NCBI RefSeq assembly: GCF_051622035.1
Contig: NC_135366.1
Coordinates: forward strand, 129,001 to 193,000
DNA length: 64,000 nt
Direction: 5' to 3'
Source: Arctopsyche grandis
Lineage: Eukaryota; Arthropoda; Insecta; Trichoptera; Hydropsychidae
This document shows positions 33,167-45,702 of the stretch, one piece after another. Under the pieces are notes generated by a model that searched no databases, was not told the DNA's origin, and was given only the letters and a program-made list of their open reading frames with translations. The translations under genes were made by a program, and so were the position numbers. Position 1 is the stretch's first letter. Each line of letters begins with the position of its first letter.

Positions 33167-36100
33167 TTAATTATTATACTTAACTCTAAAATTTATAATT
33201 AACTTATATGTACTGTCCCTCACAGAGGTATCTTTTCGCACCTCGCAGGAATGCATCCATGTTTTTAGCAGACCTGACGCACTCAGACGCCTGACGTGCT
33301 CATTATACATGAGCACACCCCTTTGAAAAACACCCCCAGCCGTCTTATTCTTTCTTACTCTACTTACAACTAGTTTGTCCTTATTTCTAGTATAAAAACT
33401 ATGTTTATCTCTATTCCTTATTATATAATCATCAAAATACTTAGGTAATAAGTTATGATCTAACTTATAAACAAAAGACAATGTACTAATATTTAGACTA
33501 ATTCTAATACTCATCCATCCTAATTCATCTAACATACTTCCAATACTCTTAAATCTACTCACATTCAAAATAGCTCTTATTGCTTTATTCTGTATTTTTT
33601 GCATTTTTTCTAAATCTTGGCCACTAAACAAATTAAGCACAGTGGCACAATAAACCACATGTGGCAAGACAATTGAATTAAACACTAAAATTTTACTTTT
33701 TTTACTTAAAATATTTCTTAATCTACATAATACACCAACTTTTCTAGCCATTTTTACTTTATCTATGTACGTAGTAACAATAGATGAAGTTTTGTGATCA
33801 TGCGAAAATTCGAACTCGAGATTTTGACTGATTCGAACTCAGAATCGATCACTGATCACGTTTTCATGATCTAGAAAAAATGTGTATGTGTGTCTGTGTG
33901 TGTGGCTGTGTGGGTGTGTATTTTGGGGATATTTTTAACGCCGTTAGTCCTATCGAACTGAAACTTAGTATCGGTTACTGAAATTCTTATCGACACGACA
34001 TAAATTTTTTTCAAATTTTTAAGTTGACCGGAAATGGTACCTCGCCCTATACATAGGTGTCCTCTTTTTTTAAGTTTTTGAATTCTATTATCTCCCAAAC
34101 CACTAACTGAATCGGACTGAATTTTTTTTAAATATGATACAAATAATAATTTTTATAACCTTATATTTTTTAAATATTTCTATCTGAACCGGAAGTAGTA
34201 CTTTTACTCTAGAGAATCGAAGTTTTTTATGTTTTTTTCAGAAACCTTTTGGTTTATTGAACTGAAATTTCATATCTAGAAGTTTAAGTTTAATACCAAG
34301 TTAATTATAAAATTTAGTTAGCATCCGTCAACCGGAAGTAGCAGTTTATTCTTGTTCGATTTTCCTTCCACTATTTTTTTCGACCCCTTAAACATGTGTG
34401 TTCGTCACAAAAAACTTCAAGTATAATTCTTGTATCAATTTGATGAAAATAAAATAAAATTATTATATTTTATAAACCGGAAGTGGGATTTTTTCCTCTT
34501 AGAAAGGTCAAAAATGTTGTGCCCACTAATCTGTCCACACCCCTGAACGTATTAAGCTGAAAATTAGTATTTCTATCCTTTATGTACTAACTTAGATCTG
34601 GTAGGGTTTTGGTCAGAATTCGTAAACCGGAAGTAGTATTTTTTTTTAAAACAATATTTCATTATTTTATTTTGACCTTTTAAATTGTTTTAAGCTTCTT
34701 GATATTTATTGTGTATAATAAAAATAGTAATTTTAAGTAAAAATAAAAAAAAATCAATTAATTTAATAAACCGGAAGTGGGATTTTTTTCCTCTTAGAAA
34801 GGTCAAAAATGTTGTGCCCACTACTCTGTCCACACCCCTGAACGTATTAAGCTGAAAATTTATATTTCTATCCTTTATGTACTAACTTAGAGCTGGTAGG
34901 GTTTTGGTCAGAATTCGTAAACCGGAAGTAGTATTTTTTTTTAAAACAATATTTCAATATTTTATTTTGACCTTTAAAATTATTTTTATTTTCTTGATAT
35001 TTAATGAGTATGATACTGATAGTGATTTTTAGTAATAAAAAAAATTTGAACACAATCAGACAACCGGAAGTAGAACTTTTGTTTTGTGCAAGTTTCCATA
35101 CATTTGCGCTCAATTTGTATCGCTATCATAGTCATCAGTTCAATATCGAATTTTGTTTTGTAACCTTCTTATATTCCTCAAATACATAGATAAAGTCATG
35201 GGTTGGTCACACCCGAATTTTTTTATTATATAGTCAGCGTGCATTTTAAAATTTAGTCCTGAACCTATGTATACACCTAAGTATTTTATATTTTCAACTT
35301 TTTCAATTAACTTATCATCAATTCTAATTTCATTCAATATATTTTTATTTTTACCATTAAACCACATCATTTTTGTTTTATTCACATTCAACTTTAATTT
35401 ATTTTCACACAACCAGTCATTCACATAATTTAATTCTATATTTAAAATCTCAGACATTACATCAACATTCTTTCCAATTATATATATATCAATGTATCAT
35501 CTGCAAACAAATGTATTTTACACATCTTAATTAACCTTAACAATATCATTTATATATAATATAAATTATAAGGGTCCCAATTTGGACCCTTGCGGCACTC
35601 CATGAGGTGTTACATATTCAGAGGATAACACCTTATCAATTTTTACTATTTGCCTTCTATTATTTAAGTATGATTGAAGCCACTTTAATACTATACCATT
35701 TATTCCTAACTTATATAATTTTTGTAATAAAATATTCCTATCTACTGTCTCGAACGCTCGCTTAAAATCTAGAAAAACTGCTCCAACAACCATGCTAGAT
35801 TCATCCATCGCCTCCATCCAATCAGAAACCACCAATTGGATAGCGGTTTCTGTTGAATGTTTCACTCTAAATCCAGACTGTTCCACAACCAAACAATCAT
35901 TTATACTAATGAACTCTTTCAATTGAATCATAACGATTTCCTCCAGCATCTTCTCAACAATTGGTAACATATTGATGGGCCTCATTTCACTGGCTTTATG
36001 TGTGCCAGTAACCTTTGGTACCGGTACAATAGTAGACACCTTCCATGCATCCGGGACGGATCCCACTTCTAACGATTCATTTATTAATTTCAGTAACTGA

Positions 36101-37416
36101 GGTCCAACCATGTCCCAAGTGTTGATTAAAATATCTAGAGTCAATCCATCCATACTAGAAACTGATTTCATGCCCTTCAATACACCATTTAATCCCCCCA
36201 TTTCCACTAATTTAAACCTTTCAAACTTATTTAAACCCAAATTAATATCATCATTCACACTATTATGCCTTGTTTGTATTGAATTAACTATATCATTCAC
36301 ACTATTGATGTAAAACTCATTCAATCTTTCAACCATATCCTCTTTATCATTATATACTACCCCCTCGACTTCTAATTCATTCAAAGAAACATTTTTTCCC
36401 CCGGAAATCAAAGTTTTAATTATTCGCCACATTTTTGTGGGATCTTTTTTTGCACCATCAATATTTCTTTCATGCCAATCCCTCTTCGCATTACGCAAAA
36501 CATTCACACATTTATTCCTCTTTCTTTTATACTCTAACCAAGCCTTTTCTAATTGGATTCCATCCATAGCCTTAATAATTTTATATCTTTTATAACTAAC
36601 ATTCTTATCAACTAAGCTTTCCTTTACTTCCTTGGTAAACCAAGGTTTCAGCTTATGCTTATGCACCATTCTTGTGGTTTTTACGCATTTACTTTTAGAA
36701 TATGTTATATTACGATACATTATCTCCCACATTTCATTCACACTATCACCATCCTTTCCCCATACACACTCCTTTAACAATTCATTCATCAATTGATAAT
36801 CAATGTTTTCTCTTTCAGTCACCTGCATACTTTTAAGTCCTCCGTTACTAAACCGCTGTCCCAAAAACATGTTGACAATTGAATGGTCTCCTATTTTCGG
36901 TACATCTTTCATCACCTCACACCGCAAATCCATTATATTTGTTATAACCAAATCAATGAGAGAGCTTGATAAATTATTCACTCTCGTTGCTTCCGTCACT
37001 TTTTGTTTAAAACCCAATTCATTTACCCAATTTCTCAACTTTTTTACATAAAATTCTTCTGTCTGTAACCAATTAAAATTCCAGTCCCCAAACATAATTA
37101 TATTTTTACTCACATCTATACTTCTTTCACTCAATTCTTCTAAACATTTAAGAAATCTTCCACTTCTACCATTCGGAGAGCGGTAAATTACTAGCAAAAA
37201 CACAGTAACTCCATTCACAAGCAAATCCACACCAATTGTCCAAAACTCACCATCAACCTTATTAACTATTACATTACCGTAACTTAAATCATCCCTTAAA
37301 TACAAATAAAATACAATAGTACAAGTATACAAATAAAAGAGTATAATTTTTATTTGTTGTAAATTTATTCTAATAGAATAAAGAAAATATTTTAGTTTTG
37401 TTTTGAAATCTTTCAA
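33167..37416 (-). pseudogene. Jockey/CR1-like LINE ORF2, frameshifted and interrupted
   Basis: Minus-strand non-LTR element. 37416-35566 carries the end of an endonuclease (YRSPNGRSG; IIMFGDWNFNW; DHSIV) and then reverse transcriptase (PVPKVTGTHK, RPINMLPIVEKMLE, EQSGFRVKHSTETA, LDFKRAFETVD, GVPQGSKLGPL). Frameshifts between about 35566 and 35460 break the next part, where the catalytic LFADDT can still be read in another frame. 35457-35218 continues with KLKLNVNKTKMMWFNGK. An insert at 33756-35217 then separates DYIIKK from MARKVGVLCRLRN, and 33751-33167 encodes the C-terminal domain. The N-terminus is missing. The family assignment is approximate. Confidence 0.85.
33756..35217. mobile_element. 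Modular 1.46-kb insertion inside the LINE
   Basis: Splits the LINE frame between DYIIKK and MARKVG. Runs of T flank both sides. The left end begins actttatctatgta. Its exact inverted copy lies at 35183-35196, 21 bp short of the right edge. Inside, an ~145-bp module starting ccggaagt recurs at about 34025, 34190, 34330, 34477, 34629, 34770, 34921 and 35063. Two modules together form a 294-bp near-exact tandem duplication (34474 and 34768). It has no coding capacity. The transposon class is unclear. Confidence 0.7.
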
Positions 37417-37874
37417 CCTAGAACTTCAGCGTCAATTTAACGCTTTGTTGTCCATTTTTGTACGTACTTTCTTCAAAATTCAAAAAATAATAAATTTACG
37501 TATTACATGAAAAAAAAATTCACCTGCGTCGCTTTTTTTCCCTTACAAATAAGAAATAAATTAATTTTTTTAAAAATTAGATAATATTTGACCGTTGTCG
37601 TGTAATAATTTTCCCATAGTACTTTAATTTTATTATATTTTTATCTTTATTATCAGAGTTTATATTACAAAAAGAGGCTTGCGATGTCATGGTTTTGAAA
37701 ACCATCTTCAATCCTTCGTCAGCATCTGGATCCAACAGTTTTTCTTGCAAGATGACATACAAATCAGCCATTGATTCAAAACAAGGAGAAAATGACATTG
37801 AAATTATGTTTTATAAAAATTATACAAAAATTTAGGGAATAATTAGACATACATACATAGGTGGAAGACATACT
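37417..37874. other. AT-rich spacer
   Basis: No convincing gene. A 73-codon minus-strand frame (37577-37798) has fairly ordinary composition at its start but no recognisable motif, splice context or family. Confidence 0.5.
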
Positions 37875-38078
37875 CCAATAAATTTAACTCCATTAGTTAA
37901 GTATCCAAAAATCATTCCTTGTAGTTCCTCTGAATGTGAAAGAGGATTTAGTTGCATGAATCATATTATAACTAACACTAGGTCTAGATTAGAAATAGAA
38001 CACGTATCTAAATTAAAGTTTATTTAATTTCACGGTCGTCCTCTTGAACAATGGGAACCAAAAGAATATGTCCAATAA
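37875..38078 (+). pseudogene. hAT transposase C-terminal (dimerisation) fragment
   Basis: 68 codons with the hAT C-terminal signature: SECERGFSCMNHIITNTRSR, then LEIEHVSKLKFI, an in-frame TAA, and FHGRPLEQWEP. In hAT proteins of the ZNF862/DUF4371 type this stretch mediates dimerisation. There is no start codon or upstream domain and one internal stop, so it is a relic. I see no clear terminal repeats. Confidence 0.8.
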
Positions 38079-38886
38079 TTGCTCAGAAGCCATAGATAAG
38101 CCATCGACAGTCAGGCGAGAATTTGTAAAAAAAAAAGATGAACTCTTGAAATTATTATAATCTTTTAAATATAACATGTGTAAATTTAATAGTAAGTTTT
38201 TAAAATTTTCACTATTTTTTTGTTAAATAAAATTAATTCGTATCTAAACATGTGCATTATCTATGAATTAATGAATTGTATGTTTCTAATATCGTTATGT
38301 TTACTAATTTTTAATAACATTCCAGCTTCCAAATTAACTTTCCTTTGGCCATTATCATCCCTTCCCGGTTAGGTGTTGGGCTTCCATCTTCTCGTGGTCC
38401 TTACTCTTAATCATCTTTAACAGTACTGACAAAGAGGAGCCCTTCGGCATGTATTGTAAATTATAAAATAAGTTTTCGACCTTATAGTATTTGAGTCGAG
38501 TTGGAATGAATTATGTAAAAATGTTTTTTTTAAAGATTATATGTGAAATCTCTGCGTTACAATATTGGGAAGAATGAAAACTTGGATTGGAGTAATAAAA
38601 ATGTTATTATTTAATTATACATGTGTACATACTTTATTTGTATTTTTATTATAGAAACTAGACAAACAAACTTACTTTAAAATACATAAATACATATAAT
38701 ACAAGAATAATTTTTATTTTTGATAATACTGTTTGTGAAACTTATAGTACATAGAACATTTCAAGAATAAATAGCTATTATAAATTAATTAATATACATA
38801 TGTAACTAATGTGTACATGGTCCCATAATATAACATTGTACATACATATGTATGTACATGTTAATGTATGTATGTACATATGTTTT
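38079..38886. other. 3' flank of the AIFM3-like gene
   Basis: AT-rich. Contains AATAAA on the minus strand near 38632-38637, a possible poly(A) signal about 250 bp after the stop of the AIFM3-like gene, and an ACATACATATGTATGTACAT-rich patch at 38840-38882. Confidence 0.5.
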
Positions 38887-40598
38887 TCAATTTGCATTAG
38901 CGACATCATTAACCCAAGCAAAGGGGTCGGGCGCCAAATTATCTTTGTGTAGTGTTTTTCCTTGTGACAAATACTCGGCGAATTGGGCTACGATGGGATC
39001 GCGTTGACATGAGGCCATGGAAATTACTTTACCGCTTTCGTCGAAGTAGAACGCAACAAATTTCAAATTGTCAACGTCGCCTTCTACTTGCATGCTGTGA
39101 AATTTTCCATAACCGCAATACCTTATCGATTTACCAAATACCATAGTCCAGAAAAAGGGAACGGCCTTAAGCGGAGCGGACTTATCCAACATGTTTAGAG
39201 CGGCAATTTTGCCGTGATAGTGTGCCAATCCGTAATGGCCGATCGACGCTTTCTTTCCTCCGTATGAATAGACTGGAGCCTTTGCGATATCTCCCCCGGC
39301 AAATACGCATTGAATATTAGTTTGCAGTTTGTCGTTGACGGGTATTGAGCCGTCAGGTTCCATTTCGATTGCAGATCCTCGAATAAACTCTGTATTGAAA
39401 GAAGAACCGACGCCCATCAAGAGAACGTCGGCTGCTAAGACACAACCGTCGTTCAGTTCAACCGATGTTATTTTCCCGTCCTCCCCCAAACACGATTTTA
39501 TATTCGAGTTCATTTTAAAGACCACCCCTTTGTCAATAAACAATTTCATCAAACTAGCTCCGACTGAGTGTCCGAATACGGGTCGAAATGGCACATCATC
39601 ACGACCGATCATCGTAATACTTTTGGCTTTCCCAACGCAATAAGCTGCAGCTTCCATTCCAATAAAACTAACCCCCAATATTACAACGTGCCTGTCTGCA
39701 TTTTTTCCAATTGCAGAATGAATCGCTGTACCGTCCGAACACGTCCTCAACGTAAACACGTTTCCCAACTCGCTCCCCGATATAGGAAGACGTTTTGATT
39801 TTGATCCAGTTGCCAAATAAAGAGTTGAAAAACTTATGCAGTCTCCATCAGAAACTTTTACTGTTTTATTCTCACAATCGACGCTCGTTACTTCAACACC
39901 TCTGAGCACTTCTATGTCATTCTTATTGTAAAATTCTTCATTTCGCAACTGGAGTTTTTCCACGGGAGTATCGAGAGCTTTAGATATTTTCACGCGATCG
40001 TAAGGAAGAGCATTCTCTTTAGTTATCATGATTATTCGTCCTCCAAATGAATTTTGGCGAAGTGTTTCAACGCAGGCTGCAGCCGATGGACCTCCCCCGA
40101 CGATAACAAAGGTTTCGTTGTTATTGCTTTCTCGTAATGTCATTGTTTGAACTCGGCGATTAGATTCCAGTTCCGATATCTTAGCTCTCACCTAAAAAGG
40201 GGATTAGTTTTATAACAACAAAAAAAAAACAAACACAATGTGTTGTGAAGTATATGTGTACCTTGTAATATAAGTACCTTGACTTGTCCGTCGGTTTCGA
40301 CCGAAACTTGATAACAAGGAAGCGAGTCTAATCCAGGAAAGTCTTCGATGTCGCCAGTAGTGATGTTGAAACAAGCGCCATGCCAAGGACAACGAACGCG
40401 GCCTTGTCCCAAAGCCCCGCTCACCAATGGCGCCCCGTAATGGGTACATTTGCTTCCCACTGCCGTTAATTTACCACCTTGTCTGACTACCAATACTTTT
40501 CCGTAATCAGTCAATTCAAACTGCTTCATTTCATTCTCTTTTATATCGGCATCCATACACACGAACCCTTCAACGTATTCTTCTGTACTCGATGACAT
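38887..40598 (-). CDS. AIFM3: AIFM3-like Rieske/NAD(P)H-flavin oxidoreductase, two exons
   Basis: Exons 40278-40598 and 38887-40191 join in phase 0 across an 86-bp GT-AG intron (donor CAAG/GTACTT, acceptor TTTTTAG/GTGAGA) to give 541 residues. Residues 10-105 form a Rieske domain with ligands C51, H53 (CTHYGAP) and C70, H73 (CPWHGACF). Then comes a pyridine-nucleotide-disulfide oxidoreductase fold: FAD site VIVGGGPSA about 136-144, NAD site ILGVSFIGME about 278-287, second FAD site VFAGGDIA about 403-410, and a C-terminal reductase domain. This order matches the apoptosis-inducing factor 3 family of FAD-dependent electron-transfer proteins. No stops, all key ligands kept, so probably functional. 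A TTTCAG acceptor 11 bases before the ATG implies an upstream untranslated or short coding exon that I could not place. The slightly shorter length than the vertebrate protein is at the N-terminus. Confidence 0.93.
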
Positions 40599-40704
40599 TT
40601 TTGAAGTAACTGAAATCAATACAATTAATTCGTCAATTCAAATTTTTCTAAATGAATACACACATACCTACATATGTATAATACATATATACGTATTTAT
40701 GGAC

Positions 40705-41241
40705 TAGGGATTGCAATTTACCGTCAAATTTCATAAACCGGTAAACGGTAAATGATTTTTCCTACCGTTAAATGAAAAAAAAAAATTTTACGTGGATTAG
40801 ATATGTAACTGTATGTGGTTACTTTCCCTAAAAACGTTAATAATTTTAAAAAAAGTATGCGATATAAATTCATTAACGTAAATTCGTAACAATAAATAAA
40901 GTTTATTTTTTACAACTCATATTTATTTATTTAAAGTTTGAACCATTTGAATGTTTCGATCTTAATTGAAACAACTGTCTGATCGCATTTGTTACGATTT
41001 GGTTGATGTGTGTTGCCAGTTTTATCAATTTAAAATTGCCAAATTTAATACTAAAAATAAACAAATTCCAAACAACCTAAGCAATACGCCACTTGCATCG
41101 AGTTTTAAAGTAATTATAGTTTCCGGTAAATACCTGTAAATTTTAAAATTTACTGATGGCCAAAATTTGTCAATTTACCAGTATACCAGTCCATATATAA
41201 TCCATACTAGGGCTTGCAATACACCGGTATTGCAATCCCTA
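40705..41241. mobile_element. hAT-like MITE (537 bp)
   Basis: Left end tagggattgcaat, right end attgcaatcccta. Flanked by ttatggac (40697-40704) and gtatggac (41242-41249), an 8-bp duplication with one mismatch, as in hAT elements. Internally it has several accggtaaa motifs and is AT-rich. The right end is part of a near-perfect 48-bp palindrome. Non-coding. Confidence 0.75.
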
Positions 41242-41248
41242 GTATGGA
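41201..41248. repeat. 48-bp near-perfect palindrome at the MITE right end
   Basis: Begins tccatactagggcttgcaat and ends attgcaatccctagtatgga, centred on acaccggt. One extra copy of the element terminus, including flank, lies in inverted orientation next to the true end. Confidence 0.8.
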
Positions 41249-42016
41249 CTATCTATCAATCTATGTACATATTGTTCGTTTTAATATCAAAATACAAAAT
41301 AACTTAGTCTGCCGACAACAGAAAAAATGTATGGAAATGTGAGCGACCAAGAAGTTGACGAGTGTGGCACGACCGTTCTAACTGCATACATTGGTCTGGT
41401 CGCCTTCAACTAAGTCCCTCGGAAGTCGTTCAGTGTGATCCTGGTCTTAGGGGGTCTCGAGACAACCCGAGAATTTCGCAATTTTTCGATGTCTCAAAAA
41501 TTTCTCAAAAATCAAAATTTAGAAAATATATCATACATTTTATTTATCTTTAATGAAATCTGCATAATCGAATGCAATCCATGACTGATTTTTATACAGC
41601 AGGTAGCAAAAATACTTCGAAGGAAACGGATAATGATATATTGTAAATGTAGTGGGATTGCTTCTCTTAAAACGAAAACAAAAATTGTAGGAGAGGAATT
41701 ATATGTACATATTTACGCACAGTAATTTTGGCGTGTATAAATTGTACACGTTATTCCTAGAACAATTTCAAAAAAAATCAAAGAATCATTCTATATAGTT
41801 ATCTCAAAAAGGTTTACATAAAATAAGAATTGATTGGACGGCTTCTTTCCAATGTAGAATGTTCTGACATCAAAGTAATGAAGTAGAAAATATTGATTGC
41901 TATCTCATTAATTTTCATATCATATATTTACAATTGTTTTACATATATAATAAAATTCTACAATTAGTTGAAATAGTTATAAAAAAGATTAAGTAAAAAA
42001 CTGATTGACAGAAGTG
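41242..42016. other. Spacer without recognised gene
   Basis: AT-rich apart from about 41300-41470. The 63-codon + frame at 41362-41553 shows no family resemblance and is probably chance. Confidence 0.5.
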
Positions 42017-42700
42017 AAACTTGAAGTGATTGAAACAATATGATAATGGTAAAAAGGTGAAGAACTTACATATGTAGCTTGTGATCTGAAATTGGCTCAT
42101 TCAACAATCTCTACTATTTTAAAAGATATAGAACGAATTCGAGAAGCTATTAAATGATCTTGGTCAGTCAAATCCACAATAATAACAAAGAAAGACTCGC
42201 ATAACGCATCAAAAAAAATGGGGAAAATCATTAGTGATTTGGACAGATGATAAGATTGCGAAACAAATTCCATTGCGCTTAATATGTAAATACAAAAAAA
42301 AAACTCTCGAGCATATTTGAAAACTTAAAATAAAGGAGTTTGACAATTGCAACCAAATGGATGGTTCGCAAAATTTAAAAAAAAGTCGAATTACCATAAA
42401 AATTATTGGAAAGGCAGCAAATGTCGATTACAAAACTGCTGAAGACTTCATTAAACAATTCAATATGTTGATTAGAAATGAAGAATATATGATGAAAGAA
42501 AATATTGGCTATATTGGAGAAAATGCATTAGGAAGGCAAAAATTTTAAGAAATGGATGCAGATAAAGAAAAATTTTTAAGTGTGAACTGCCAAAATCAAG
42601 ACGACCTTTCATGCTACAGAAGAAAAAACGGGACAGCATTCAATCTAAATTAGATACATATTTAACAAAAAAACTATCACTGCTTTACCTCTCGTTGAAG
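42017..42700 (+). pseudogene. Tigger/pogo (CENP-B-like) transposase relic
   Basis: Pieces of a Tigger/pogo N-terminal DNA-binding region in + orientation. KLEVIET, then after stops ELTYVACDLKLAHSTISTIL and KDIERIREAIK (42062-42157), match the first helix-turn-helix. Later GKAANVDYKTAEDFIKQFN (about 42411-42467, in the open frame 42357-42548) matches the CENP-B-type second half. A short KLDTYLTKK tail near 42660 resembles the C-terminus, so the DDE core seems deleted. Frameshifts and stops abound. Confidence 0.75.
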
Positions 42701-44089
42701 ATGGACAAATGAATTGTACTTAAATATGTATGCAATAATTAAAGATGATGTTATTTGTTATAAAAGTCTAGATTTATATGCACATTTTGAAATGAATAAA
42801 ATTGATAGATTTTTTTTTTTTTTGAAGTTCTATATGAAATTCGATTTACACATGACCGAGATGCAAGAACGTATCTCCGTCGTAAGTCGTGGAATACCTA
42901 TATATTTCTATCTTGTGCGGCCATAAAATCACATTTGTGTCAAAATGAAATGAATGTTCATTTGAAGCCTTAGAGTAAATTAATATCTATGTATTTTCAG
43001 ATTCTGTGTATAAAATGTGAAACCAAGCTTGCATTAAAAAAGTCATTAGTGTTTACATCGCTTAATTTATCGATCTAAGTTTGATGTACTTAATTATAAT
43101 TACTGTGTAGACTGGTTAATTGAACGAATGACTACATATGTATGTACATTAAAAGAGATTATTAGAAACTTTAAACGAGTGAAATGTTTTGAAAATTCTA
43201 CATAGAGAGTGCAAGGTTTACTTGGCCACTTCATTCTCCTGAAATCTTACCTTTTTCGATTTAGGCTACCAACCTTAAAACATCCATTTCAACTAAAAAA
43301 ATCGAAAAATAATATTTACAAGACTCACAGAATATACATATGTATGTACATATGTGTGGCTAATCACAGTGTTATAGTCAGGCGACGCCGGTTACATTAT
43401 TTCATGATATCATTTATTTATGGAATTCAAATTTAGTAATCTGTGAAACATCACAATAAAAGAATGAACAATAAGTGATTTACTCATTATATGGCTTTCG
43501 AGAATCAGATTTATTGTGCAATTAACCTAAACGTATAAACACTCCACTGATAAAAAAATCATTATCTAATCAGTACCTGAACTTGGGAATATGTCATAGA
43601 AAATTTATAGCATAGATCTATAAATGTGAATCATTATTCGTATTAGTGTCGGCCGGAAAATCCTAAGTGCGATTAACTATTTGACAATATTTGATACCAG
43701 TTGAATGAAATGTTGAAATTTTAAGAATTTAATAATAAAATAGAGATAAGATTAGAGGCTTACTTTTAATGTAGAAATTTCGAAATTGTAATACGCCCAC
43801 TTAATGAATTGCAACAATTGTATGTAAATAATTGCACAGACTTGACAGTTTGCTGTCAATAAAGACTAAGGCTACAACATATACGACCATACCTCGAATT
43901 CTGACTACAAAATTATTTATATTATACATACATGGCTCGGTGATTAATAATTCTCAAATGTGAATCGCTAACAGCATAACCGCTCGCACGAAAATTGCTT
44001 TACATAATGAAAATTTTAATTTGAATATTACAATTTGAAAATTTTTCAGAAATTACGTTGACGTATCTTCTTCTTCTTCTTCTAATATA
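42701..44089. other. AT-rich spacer without recognised gene
   Basis: No gene supported. Contains ACATATGTATGTACATA-type patches near 43133-43150 and 43336-43352. Confidence 0.5.
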
Positions 44090-44405
44090 TAATTTCGAAA
44101 GAGACTTAAGGTTTGTTGGGAGAATCGAAAACAAATCAAAGTTTCTATGACGACGAGATCGATATCGTTGAATATTATTTTTTGCGATTCAAATAAATTT
44201 AATAAAAAAACAAATGTATGTTTACTATTAGATTGTTTCGCCATGTTTAAGCTGTCTATATTACAAATACCAAGCGAAGCCGGGTAAAACCATTACTCTA
44301 ATTTATAATTTTAAAAGAGACTTTGTCAGTAAGAAAATATGTAATGTTGGTTGGTAACATCTAAAACAAATCAAAATTTGTATGACGACGATATCAATTC
44401 CGTAA
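44090..44405. repeat. Interspersed repeat with ~226-bp internal duplication
   Basis: A phrase starting aaagagactt and running to atgacgacga recurs at about 44096 and 44322. Between them, 44180-44290 matches 51245-51357, including gccatgtttaagctgt and gaagccgggtaaaac. The second copy is split by the MITE at 44406. The related copy at 51.3 kb ends with a Helitron-like terminus. Confidence 0.65.
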
Positions 44406-44612
44406 AGCGGGCTCTACACTCGCGCCATAAACGGCCGCGAACACCGTGCGTGTGAGTCGAAATGTGAGTGTGTGCATTTCGCGCGTTCGCATTCACGCTT
44501 CGAGGCGTTCCCCGTTTTTTGTCGGGAACTCTGCGCGAAAAATATGTCACCACACTCATTGATTCGCGGCGCGAATTCGCGCCGTTGTTCACACGCGAGT
44601 GTAGGGCCCGCT
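44406..44612. mobile_element. Harbinger-like MITE (207 bp)
   Basis: Terminal inverted repeats agcgggctctacactcgcg and cgcgagtgtagggcccgct (one mismatch), flanked by TAA on both sides (44403-44405 and 44613-44615). A 3-bp TAA target suits PIF/Harbinger. GC-rich and non-coding, with further internal inverted repeats such as gcgcgaattcgcgc. Confidence 0.75.
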
Positions 44613-44725
44613 TAATGATAATAATTTTATATGAAATCACATTTTGTATTTAACAGGTGTTTGCTAGCGCTTTCTCTATCTTTCTTGCTTTTACATACGA
44701 GCGTGCGTGTGATGGTCCGTACGCA

Positions 44726-45702
44726 CCAAACCAACGACGATTTTGGGCCAACTTTTAAAACCAGTAGCGTACAAAATATCGAAATAAAAATTAAATAAAA
44801 AAATTGAAATTAAATATCAAAATTAAGCTAACGAGCGAGATTGAGCTAAAATTAGATCATCGTTGATGTTTTGAATTACAACAATGTTTTGAATTACGAC
44901 GATACGCATTACAACCAGAGAAATATTATAATTACGAGCGAAAAAAACCTTGTTATTGTTTCTTATAAGTCGTCACGATACACTACTGTGTTTCGCCGTC
45001 GATGAAATATTTAACAAAAAAAATGTCGGTGATTTGTCAAAGGGTTTTTTTTTTCTTTCGTCGAAATAAAATTAATAATCACACATTATCCGATAAATTT
45101 TACCTCTGAGATGGATTTAATTATTTGATTTATTTCGACGAGAGAAACAATTGAAGACATTATCCGATAAAATTTACCTCTGAAATGATTTAATTAATTG
45201 ATTTATTTCGACGAGAGAAACAATTGAAACTAAAAAAATTTCGTTTGATAAACCGACAACGTGCCGGGTTGGGACCATCGCTCGGTCACCCATACTTATA
45301 CATGAGATATTCTCAGTAACTGCGCATTACGGGGAAGTAAAAATAATAATTCTTTGATTTTTTTTTCGATCTTAGTGCGTATCTTCGTAAGTCAAAACAT
45401 CTTCGACAAACAAAAGTCGAGGATTACCTGTATGTGATTGTTGATGATCTAATTTTAGGTCAATCTCGAAAATTTATTTAAATTGGGCATGTTCTGTTTT
45501 AACTTTCAATATTTTATTTTAATTTTAATATATTGATTATTATTTTATTTTGATATTTGAATTTAATTTTAATATAATAATACTAGTTTTAATTTTGATA
45601 TTTAATTTCAATTTTTAAATTTAATTTTTATTTCGATATTTTGTACGCTACTGGTTTTATACTGCTGGTTAAAACGTTGGACCAAAATCGTCGTTGGTTT
45701 GG
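44726..45702. mobile_element. Long-TIR, Mutator-like non-autonomous element (977 bp)
   Basis: Both ends read CCAAACCAACGACGATTTTG inward and stay inverted-repeat for well over 100 bp. One arm has an 11-12 bp insertion (aaccagcagtat). The element is flanked by exact 10-bp direct repeats, TCCGTACGCA, at 44716-44725 and 45703-45712. Long arms plus a 9-10 bp duplication point to Mutator/MULE. It has no transposase. Confidence 0.78.
45085..45230. repeat. ~75-bp tandem duplication inside the long-TIR element
   Basis: Two copies of a segment running from cattatccgataaa through tttatttcgacgagagaaac to aattgaa, differing at a few positions. Confidence 0.75.

Noticed and set aside
33871-34098. 75-codon minus frame ending in THTHTDTHTHFF-like repeat
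   Set aside because: Translation of a GTGTGT microsatellite within the modular insert.
37577-37798. Possible exon on the minus strand
   Set aside because: No motif, no convincing splice context, and no neighbour exon found.
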